Below are positions 55,871 through 64,000 of a DNA stretch of 64,000 nucleotides, one piece after another. The stretch spans positions 2,666,001 through 2,730,000 of the forward strand of contig RBKR01000001.1 in NCBI GenBank assembly GCA_004835665.1, in the 5' to 3' direction. Origin of the DNA: Phoma sp. XZ068 (lineage: Eukaryota; Ascomycota; Dothideomycetes; Pleosporales; Didymellaceae). The translations under genes and the position numbers were made by a program. The notes below the pieces were generated by a model. The model was not told the origin of the DNA, ran no database searches, and saw only the letters and a list, made by a program, of their open reading frames with translations. How positions within the stretch are numbered: position 1 is the stretch's first letter; the number at the start of each line of letters is the position of its first letter.

Positions 55871-57439
55871 ATGAATATCATACTACTCGTGCTCGGTGCA
55901 TTGTTCGTGTTTAGTTCGGTAATAGCCTTTATCTCGCGGGATGAGAGACGAGATATCATCCTCGAACGGCTTCACTTAAAAAGACGCAGAGACTCTGGTT
56001 CTAGGACGCCACCTCGATCACTCTCGCCAGAAAAGAAAAGGTCGCAGAGCACATCAGCGACCGACTACTCTACAACTTTCCCACCTTCTAGACGTTCTAC
56101 ATTGGCTAAGACTGGTCTCCCTTTGACTCCTGCAGAAGTCGTAGTAGCTTCACGCTCGGACTGGTCCAGACGCATGCTGCCTCTGAGTGCGTCATATCTT
56201 GAGGCCTCCGATGACTTATACACGCCATGCGAGTTCTCCATCGAGGAGATCAAGGCTCTTGGTGACTTCCCTGACTACGCTACCTTGAGTGGTGTACCTC
56301 TTCCCGAACCAAATCATGACTTCAACATCAAACAAGCACTTCCCAGGCCATTCAGACCCTTTCGATGGGCATATCACCAGACAATGTGTAAGCACAACTC
56401 TGACCAGTGTCGCCGTGCACAAACTTACCATATGTGCAGCACTTACAAAGATGGAACCCGACTGGTGGCTAGAGTTGGAAAACACCTACGAAGCGCGCAT
56501 GAAGCAGCGTGAAAAACTACTTTCTGAACATGGCAACGCAGTCCTGCAAGCATTACCAGGTTCTGAGCTGGCATGCAAGGAGCTGATGGAGATGGCACTG
56601 CAGTTCCTGTGTGCTCGCTACCCGCATTACTTCTCACTGAATGCCTCCAAGTCGGTCTTTCACAACAACATCCTGAAGACCGAGACGGACCTCAAGGCAA
56701 CACCACCTCTGCATGTGATCTTCCAAAACATACCCGAAGACTTCGCTATCATGTTGCGTGATGAGAAGACAGGATGCTACATCTTCCGAGCCGGCATCAT
56801 CTGTAGCTCACTGGGTTGGAACGTCGCCAGCAAGATCGGTCTCCAGCTGCACGAGATCCACGCTCCGATCCCAGACTACAAAGAAAAGATGCAGTTCTCA
56901 ATGGACAGGTACCTTCACTTCTCCCAATATAAGACATATATACTCACGAACATGACAGGTACTTCGCGAAGAAGCCCACCGACAAACCCATCCAGCGTGG
57001 GTCCTGGGGCCTCGAGGTCGACCAGCCTTTATTCATGCCACCTGGCGACACCCATGAGTCCTACAGAGGGCACCAGCTTCCCGACCTCGACCTGTCACGT
57101 TGCCACCTGCGTGTCGACTGGCAAACTCTGCGCCGTCTCCCCTTGTCAGGCGCCGTAGTGTTCAACTTCAAAGCGCTCTTCACGCCCGTGGAGGAGTTCA
57201 GGGATGAGCCCTATGTACCAGGTTTAGTGTTGAAGGTGCTGAATGATGGTAAGAAGGAGTTGATGGACTACAAGAACGCATGGCACACGGAGCATGTAGT
57301 CAAGCCTGCGCTCGAGGCATTCCACAAAGAGCAAGTGGAGAAAGGTATTGTGAAGAGCGACTGGGAACCGCGGACACTTGATGAGAGCCCGTGGTTTCCG
57401 GGATGGGAGGAGAAGTGGCACCGTCAGCAAGGTTTCTGA
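55871..57439 (+). CDS. DUF3445 / heme-dependent oxidative N-demethylase-like protein
   Basis: A 488-residue protein in three exons, 55871-56387, 56440-56908 and 56959-57439. It begins with a hydrophobic helix (MNIILLVLGALFVFSSVIAFI), then a basic Ser/Arg-rich linker of about 80 residues, then the DUF3445 domain: FRPFRWAYHQTM (about 160-172), MEPDWWLELENTY, ICSSLGWNVASKIGLQLHEIH-like sequence (about 300), QRGSWGLEVDQPLF and LRVDWQTLRRLPLSGAVVFNFK. Bacterial relatives are reported as heme-dependent N-demethylase subunits; the fungal role is unknown. The N-terminal anchor suggests an ER or outer-membrane location. Its stop codon faces that of the SDR gene 44 bases away. Confidence 0.8.
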
Positions 57440-57483
57440 GCACATGTGTAGAGAAGCTACTTTCGGATCTTATTCAACACTAC

Positions 57484-58425
57484 TTACAACTTACTTTCAC
57501 TTTCGCTGGGCGATTTGCCTCTCCAACCGCTCAATGTTGCTCCACCGTCAATTTCAATTGCATTGCCGGTCATGTGTGCGCTTGCCTTTGAACTCAAGAA
57601 CAAGACCAATCCTCCAAAGTCACTTGGCTTTCCGATGCGGCCTGTGGGTTGTCCTGCAGTGAGAGCCTTGCCGTACTTCTCAAGACCGAAGTTTGTCATA
57701 CGGCTGGGGAAGACACCCGGGCAGATGACGTTAACCATAATGTTCTTGGGCGCGAGTTTGGACGCGGTCATCTTGGTGAGGTGGATGGCTGCTGCTTTGG
57801 CGGGTCCATCTAAGTAGAGTTAGTCAGTATGATTGTACCCCGGATGAAGTTTGATGAACTTACAGCTGAATGTTCCGTGTCCTGGCTTGGACAAACCACC
57901 AGCTTCCCCTGTTGTAACATCTTGGGTCTGAATGCCAGCCATACTCGCGATATTGATGACCCGCCCAGGACTATCCGCATTTGCACCTTTGCGCAGAAGC
58001 GGCTCTAGTTCCACTGTCATGTAGAAAATACTCTTAACGTTCAGGTCATATAGCTTATCCCATGCATGTTCTGGGTAGTTGTAGTAGTCGTCTCCCCAGC
58101 TCGCTCCTGTATTGTTGACTAACACCGTCAATCGGTCTGTGCGCTTCTTCAATTCGTTGCAGACTGCTAGGCAGCCGTCCTTGTTCTTCAAGTCGCCAAT
58201 AATGTAGCTACATTTTCCTGGGCCGAGGGCGTTCAAGCGGTCGGTGGTGGCTTTGAGTTCTTTCTCCTTGCGGGAGGCAATGAATACGGTTGCGCCGTTT
58301 TGCACGAAGGCTTGGGCGGCCATTTCACCGAGGCCTGTGGCTCCTCCGGTTACGAGTGCGACATGGTTGGAAAAGTCGTAGAGCGTGGACACGCGTAGAT
58401 CATCGGCGGAGGCAGCGTGCGTCAT
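57484..58425 (-). CDS. Short-chain dehydrogenase/reductase
   Basis: A 295-residue classical SDR in two exons, 58425-57864 and 57809-57484. VALVTGGATGLGEMAAQAF carries the TGxxxGxG cofactor motif (about residues 26-33), LVNNTGAS the NNxG motif, and NIASMAG the catalytic Ser region. The catalytic YxxxK (Tyr188, Lys192) lies right at the splice junction: the Tyr codon is split T|AT by the intron. MVNVICPGVFPSRMT and TGNAIEIDGGATLSGW complete the fold. An NAD(P)H-dependent oxidoreductase, substrate unknown. Its 3' end overlaps the region just past the DUF3445 gene. Confidence 0.88.
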
Positions 58426-59093
58426 TGGGCTTGGTATTAGATGTGTGACTGTAGGTGAATGATCAATTGGTGTTCGAACTTCAGGGAGGGATATAAAGGA
58501 GATTGAAGGAGACGAGCGTCGGCGATTTCGGTTGAGGCATGACTCTCGGCATCCGTGTAGCTTTGCTGTGGGAGAGTCGAAAGGAACCTCGGCAGGTCCG
58601 TTGGTGGAGATGCGGGGTGCTAGCGCGGCAGGGGTCAGTACGTATGAGAGCTAGTTAGTATGTGCAAAACTTGATGGTATCCGTAGCCAGGCGAATGCAA
58701 ATGAATATAAAAGTTATCAATGACAAAAGCATTGGATTAGGAATACCGGCTGTTTGAAGATAGCAGCGACAACTCAGGTACTGTCATCACACGAGCTGCT
58801 GGCTTCATGCATGGGCACCCAAATTCTTACGGTATTGCACATACACCAGGATGCTTCTACTAAAAGCCGAGGAAATTAATCATCGGTAATGAATCAGGTA
58901 AGCCTCAGGCCATTACATTCCGCCCATACTGCACAGAATACAATAAAAGATAAGAAAGAGGGAATCTCAGACCAACAATTCAAGACGAATCAAAACCGAG
59001 CATCTGTTGACCACGGGCCATCTCTACCGTTTTCTGAGAGCCAACGTGCGATATTTGGGGAGTTTGACTTTCTGTCATACTCAGCAAGTCCTG
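58426..59093. other. Gap upstream of SDR gene
   Basis: Contains the SDR promoter. No gene was seen apart from the short candidate to the right. Confidence 0.4.
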
Positions 59094-59298
59094 TTACGAC
59101 CGTCTTTGGTAGTGCTCGGTCAGTGTTAAGATGTTGTCCTGGGCTGTGCTGACATAGACTGATTAACGAGAGCTTCTTGGGTGCCCGGTGGGAGCTCACC
59201 TGGTCGTCCTTATTGGTAATGATGTTCGCCACTTCACGTAATCCTCCACAACGAGGCTGTGCGCCCTCAGTGTTGGGTTTGGCGTTGGGGTTTGCCAT
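59094..59298 (-). CDS. Possible 47-residue protein
   Basis: Two exons, 59298-59200 and 59138-59094, join through a 61-base intron (GTGAGC donor, CAG acceptor) with consistent phase. The product starts MANPNAKPNTEGAQPRCGGL and ends with a charged helix (LTLTEHYQRRS). No domain is recognised and it has no signal peptide. Reading on without splicing gives a 102-residue frame of less natural composition. Support is only the splice signals and the sensible composition, so this remains a candidate. Confidence 0.3.
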
Positions 59299-60438
59299 TT
59301 GAAACTAACAACGCAAGTTATAAGCTTGTAGTTAATGACCCAGGCCAATCTCGTTTTATGCTGATGGAACACTGCACGAGGATTCAAATTCGAAGTTGAT
59401 GCGTGTTCAAGGGACAATTCAAGAAAAGTAGCTTTAGGCTAGTTGAAAGATTTGTCTGAATGCCTTCAAGGTGGAGCAAGGAAGGGGAACTTATACATCC
59501 TCAAATCTCACAATTGAATAGTTAAAATGGGAAAACATGAGTGCCAGAAAGGCCCCATCATGAGCTTCCTGATTTGGAAGCCATTTGAATGGTACGACTT
59601 CGTAAGACTCGCTAAGTCGACGATGGTCCAGCCCGACTGATGAATTCGGAGAGCGTCGCAGGGTCTTCTGAAAGCGTCCTGGTTCGATGCTGTACGCGTG
59701 TATCCTTCACAAATATAGGTGAATCTCATTGCAAATGTATAGCAATTGCCTTTTGGGAAGGCGCGGATGCGGGATGAGGCTGGGGTCTGGCCTAATGTCG
59801 TGCATATGATCGTGCCTCAGTGATCGGTTTGGCTTCATCCATACGCCCGTAGAGGGTTGCACGTACTAGGGCGGGGCTCGGGGCACTAAAAAGGTACTGA
59901 CGACCGCCCTGAACACTGTGTTACATTTTGAATGCAGAGAATTCGGTTAGTTACGGACCTGAGCCGCTCCGAGGTGAGCGTAAAGGTAAATCATCCGGTC
60001 GCCAAGGCGATGAAGACCATCAGACCATTGAGCACTTGCAGCCAAGTTTAGGAAGAACTTGACACCCTGAATACTATCTCACCGTGCGAATGTATATTCA
60101 GCATTCCTTGGGAGCCTCCTGTAATTACACTACTGACGTATGAAAATCCAAATAAGAAATGACGTGGGCTACAACCCCTGTTGACAACTGACGGGAACGT
60201 GCAGTAGTTCGTGTATCGTTCGTGTAACATTCGGTTGATGATCAAGGCTTTCACCAGGCTCCGCAGATAGTCCATGCGCCGAAATAGGCCAAGCTGCTGT
60301 GTTGGGAACAACAACTGCCAAAATATAACCGTGATTGCCCGTGAAAAGATCAGGACCCATGCTATGTGTTACAACAACTACTCAGCAAGCGTGAAAGCAT
60401 GGACTCTTCCGGATGAGGGCTAGGAAAGCTTGGGTGTC

Positions 60439-60462
60439 TGAGCAGCGCATGAGCAGCGCATG
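60439..60462. repeat. 11-base tandem duplication
   Basis: TGAGCAGCGCA occurs twice in direct succession, followed by TG. Likely a replication-slippage product. Confidence 0.7.
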
Positions 60463-60672
60463 GTCTGAAGCCTGTCGTTGGATCTTGCTGGTACATGACT
60501 GATGTGTAAATGGATGTTACAGAGTGTCGAGAAGTAGGCCCGATTTGGATACCATTACCTGAATGAGGGAGGTTTATGCGCAAAAAGACTCCAAAAGACG
60601 CGAGGTGATGTTTATCCAGGCATATGTCCGGTGCCATAGGCCATATGTGATCAACAACTCGGCGTAGAATAC

Positions 60673-60704
60673 GCCCCTGCGAGCAGGGCCCTGCGAGCAG
60701 GGGC
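60673..60704. repeat. Tandem pair of hairpin units forming a 32-base imperfect palindrome
   Basis: CCCTGCGAGCAGGG is repeated twice without spacer (60675-60688, 60689-60702). Each unit has 6-base arms (CCCTGC/GCAGGG) around GA, and the flanking GC extends the symmetry of the whole element. Confidence 0.7.
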
Positions 60705-61477
60705 AAGCTTCAATCGGTCAATCCGAAAATTTGTTACATTAGTTTGTATGAGACGTGCCTCGCTTTCGGTCCGAAGCAACTGTGAGATGGTGAGAGAGAG
60801 GTATTTTAGGTAGTGTAACCACACCTTACGCCGTCATTAGCCAGGCGGACATACTGCGACCAAAAAAAGACCACATCCAGGGAGAAGTAAGGTGGATCTT
60901 GGGGTGGGGTGTACTGTTCAAGCCTTGCAGTCCTACGTCGTGCGTGGAACGTCTCCAAGTCATTTTGTTTGCTACGTGTGGTCAGTTTCTGAAACTCTGC
61001 AATAACTAACATCGTGTACCCAAGAAGCACAGCCAGCCCATATAGATTGGAAAGTACATGCTCCACAAAGCTGTTGCGGTCTCTACAGCTGCTTACACGT
61101 GCGGTTCGCTCTCGCCTCCGGTTTATCAAGGCTGGCCTGATTGGCTGCACGCTATTCCATTGTGACTGTTACGTCATTATTGGCTGTGCTTCAAGAGTCT
61201 TGTGATCGACATCTTGGATCGCGCGTCAATGACCGCGAGCTTGTGATGGTGTGACTTGTACCTGGAGACGACGAGAGGAGTGTTGTGACCCTGACAGCTG
61301 CAGGTGGCTGTGGCTGTGACGCTAGTTTAGCGCTCCGTAGGCAGCTGCGGCGGCCTCGACCCCTCCAACACCCCTCCATCCACCATCAACGCATCATCTT
61401 GAAAGCACAACAGCCCTACGCGTCTAAATAAAGTTCACCGCATATACACACTCAAGCTCCAAATATCGAATACCATC

Positions 61478-62648
61478 ATGGCGTACAACTTCGTGCGCTC
61501 CTACATAGATACCTTCCGGGAGCGAACCGCCGCCATCAGCCACACCTCCACATTCCGCGAGACTGGTCAGATTACACCAGAGGAGTTCGTCCTTGCTGGA
61601 GACTTTCTGGTCTTCAAGTTCCCTTCGTGGCAGTGGGCTGATGCTTCTTCGCCTGCAAAGCGCGTCTCCTATCTACCAGAGGGGAAGCAGTTCCTCGTAA
61701 CTCGTGGCGTACCATGCCACCGCCGCCTCGACGACAACTTCGCCGGAGAAGCTGGACAGGATGAGACGATAGTGGGTGATGGCTTCACAACTGGGGAGGG
61801 TGGCGCAGACGACGACGGCTGGCTGAGGACCGGTGGCATGGCAGCAAGCCAAGAAGCTAAGGTGCGCGATGTCAGGACTGTTGACGAGAGCGGCAACCTA
61901 GGCGCTGCCGAGGAAGAAGATGAGATCCCGGACATGGAGGACGACGAAGACGACGAGGAGGCGATCATAAGAGATCCGCAGGCTGGTTCAAACACACAAG
62001 CGCAAGTCTCCTCTTACTTTTCAACCAGCGCATGGCTACCGTTCGAATGTATTGCTAACGACATTCCAGTCCTCTACGAACCTACACACTATACATCACA
62101 TACTCTGCCCACTACCGAACCCCACGTCTATACCTATCAGGCTATGGGTCAACATCAGTGCCACTGAAACCGCAGGAGATGATGGAGGATATTGTTGGTG
62201 ATTACAAGGATAAGACAGTCACTATCGAGGACTTCCCATTCTTCGAACACGCTCTGAAGACCGCGTCAGTGCATCCCTGCAAGCATGCTTCAGTAATGAA
62301 GGTGCTTCTCGATCGCGCAGATGCTGCACTGAAACTACGTCTTGCAAAACTCAAGGCAGGTAAAGACGTAAGCAAGCTTGATAGCGGTATGGAGGCTCTT
62401 GTAGACGACACAAGACTACTCAAGCTCACCGAACAAGCTAAGAACAAGGGGGGAGAGGAAGCCAAGGACGATTGGGAAGTGCTTGAGGAGCAAGACGATG
62501 AGGTCGCAATCCGTGTGGATCAGTATCTTGTCGTCTTCTTGAAATTTATGGCCAGGTAAGTGCCTTTTCCGCATCAGAATAATGATTCTTGCTAACACTG
62601 AATAGTGTCACACCTGGCATAGAACACGACTTCACGATGGGAGTCTAG
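61478..62648 (+). CDS. ATG3: Autophagy E2-like enzyme Atg3
   Basis: A 350-residue protein in three exons, 61478-62001, 62070-62555 and 62606-62648. MAYNFVRSYIDTFRERTAAI begins the N-terminal amphipathic helix; FVLAGDFLVFKFPSWQW, the acidic flexible region (EEDEIPDMEDDEDDEE) and RTYTLYITYSAHYRTPRLYL follow; HPCKHASVM carries the catalytic Cys245; the end is FMASVTPGIEHDFTMGV. Atg3 transfers Atg8 to phosphatidylethanolamine at the phagophore. The first intron can only be spliced in frame if its donor is GC (GCAAGT at 62002), making it a GC-AG intron. All core residues are present. Confidence 0.92.
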
Positions 62649-63291
62649 TGCTTGAGCTTCAGTTGAACATGGCATTATATTGGATCCTTTCTTGCGGTGG
62701 GCGTTTCTGGAGTCTTGCTAGGGTCATTCAGGATCAGCATGACAGGCGCATCTGCTCTGAAGGTTTGGCTGTTCGCCGACCTTTCTTTTCTGTATGTTAT
62801 AAATGCTTATGAACGGACACGTGATACACGGTCGCAGCGCAAGGATCTACCTAGATAATTGGTGTGTGACACCTTTCAGTCTCAGTTTGGCCCCCACACA
62901 AAAATCAGGCAATCTCAGGTGGCGCCGTTAACACGTCTCTGTAGTCAATACCGCAAGTAGGCGTGAGAGAAGTTCTTCCAACAGCCTTTCATATTCCATG
63001 CTCGAAATCAGAACTGCTAAAACGCAGGATGACTTGTAAGTATGTTTCACGATTTTACAAGTCAGTATTGTATTAACTGTTCAGTTTCACAGGTAGTAGT
63101 CAGCAGCTGAAGGTTGTACAAGCCCCCGCAGGAGGTCATCTCATTCTGCCTCCAGACCTGCCTCACAACTCAGCTCATCACTGCCACCGACACACTCCTG
63201 TATCCTGTGGGGCTCTTTCACTAGAAGTTCTATACTACGCAATTTCCTCGTTGTTTGCTACTAGCTACTGGCTATCATCGACACACTGTCT
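62649..63291. other. Intergenic, ATG3 to DUF3176 gene
   Basis: 643 bases on the same strand. No gene was seen; it should include the promoter of the next gene. Confidence 0.4.
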
Positions 63292-64000
63292 ATGGCTTCT
63301 CAATATACTCCCCTTCCAGTATCATGTACGGAGGAACCGCAACATACGGCAAGTGTGCAGAACAACGACTATGAGCTCGAGAGGGTTCAGCACTATGAAC
63401 AAGAGCGATACGAGCCATTCACATCACAGCCGCCTGCACCATACATAAGTCCTTCGTTGGCGGGAGGGTACAGATATACACCTTATGAAAGCGATGTATC
63501 GGGATGGAGAACGCCAATCTCAAACATTACAAATCCAAAATCCAGGATGCCTTCGGCCTCAGCGACTTCACTGACCTCTCGGCATGGCTATAGTGCTAAG
63601 CAAGTAAGCCCGGGAAATGGAAAACCCAGTTTTTGGATACCAGTTCTGTCGTGGATGTTCGAGCTCATTGCTGTGGGAATCAGTATTGGCGCCTTACTGG
63701 CAATCATCATCATCCTTCGACGTGAAGATGGCAAGCCACTCACAGAGTGGTCGTTAGCTGTAACACTGAACACTGTGATTGCGACTCTCGGTACACTGGC
63801 TAGGACCACGCTCGCATTTGCATTAAGCGCCTGCGTTGGACAACAGAAATGGAACTGGCTTCGCCATAAATCTGATAAACTTGTCGCGTGGGAACGCTTT
63901 GATGAAGCAAGCCGGGGTCCTTGGGGTGCAACACGCCTTTTCATATGGCTTCGAGCTAGGTAACACATCTCAGGCCATGTCTTTAATAAAACTAATGCCA
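63292..64000 (+). CDS. DUF3176 membrane protein, 5' part (cut by window end)
   Basis: At least 222 residues are visible. The first 110 are disordered and rich in Tyr, Pro, Ser and Gln. FWIPVLSWMFELIAVGISIGALLAII is the first helix, followed by LTEWSLAVTLNTVIATLGTLARTTLAFALSACVGQQKWNW-type sequence and ERFDEASRGPWGATRLFIW, the diagnostic DUF3176 blocks. A frame continuing past 63960 stops at once (TAA), but a GT donor lies exactly there (63960), so an intron probably starts and the gene continues outside the window; family members are typically near 600 residues. A transmembrane protein of unknown function. Confidence 0.8.

Larger units (their letters stand above)
59299..61477. other. 2.2 kb gene-poor stretch
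   Basis: No gene is supported; frames up to 114 codons lack motifs. It contains two short perfect tandem duplications (listed separately) and, at the right end, the ATG3 promoter. Confidence 0.45.

Noticed and set aside
1..64000. Secondary-metabolite cluster or CRISPR array
   Set aside because: The enoyl reductase, SDR, MFS and regulator genes are scattered with no synthase gene, and no regularly spaced identical repeats were seen.

Overview
The window is nuclear DNA of a filamentous ascomycete, most likely a Dothideomycete (Pleosporales-like gene content; the class is inferred from gene style, not proven). The signs are genes of 1-7 exons with introns mostly of 44-70 bases (GT..AG, CTAAC/CTGAC-like branch sites), roughly half GC, no operons, and fungus-specific families such as a Zn2Cys6 regulator, a Pth11-like receptor, DUF3176, DUF3445 and But2. 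Gene models below were assembled by hand from splice sites, reading frame and family similarity remembered without a search.

Layout. 0.5-14.7 kb is dense housekeeping DNA: IAH1-type esterase (-), CLC chloride channel (+), NFKBIL1-like (-) and NSRP1-like (+) nuclear proteins, a SET-domain protein (-), a PRCC-like protein (-) and the TORC2 subunit SIN1/AVO1 (+). 15.8-23.6 kb looks accessory: two paralogous F-box-like genes flank a monocarboxylate-type MFS transporter divergent from a Zn2Cys6 regulator, plus a small protein with two PPxY motifs. 23.8-27.7 kb is housekeeping again: NOSIP (-), tafazzin (+), NC2-alpha/BUR6 (+).

28.5-38.3 kb holds a secreted SGNH esterase, a DHA1-type MFS transporter, a P-loop sulfotransferase-like protein, a Pth11-like receptor and an amino-acid/GABA permease. 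It is followed by a 2.9 kb gene-poor stretch. 41.1-47.7 kb carries CDC4 (F-box/WD40), CBP3 and an alpha-arrestin ending in a PPEY motif. Two tandem RING-like paralogues (48.0-49.6 kb), a secreted But2-domain protein and a zinc-type enoyl reductase follow. 52.7-55.9 kb is gene-poor and seems to hold a decayed gene. The window ends with a DUF3445 protein, a short-chain dehydrogenase, another gene-poor 3 kb, ATG3, and the 5' part of a DUF3176 membrane protein cut by the window edge.

Ubiquitin-type functions recur (three F-box genes, two RING paralogues, NOSIP, a PPxY arrestin, a PPxY microprotein, and ATG3 as a ubiquitin-like E2), but most are probably neighbours by chance. The best candidates for something undescribed are the PPxY microprotein at 21.5 kb beside the regulator/transporter pair, the F-box pair around it (one with a nonsense codon, the other with a GC-AG intron), the tandem RING-like pair lacking a canonical fifth zinc ligand, and a possible 47-residue gene at 59.1 kb.
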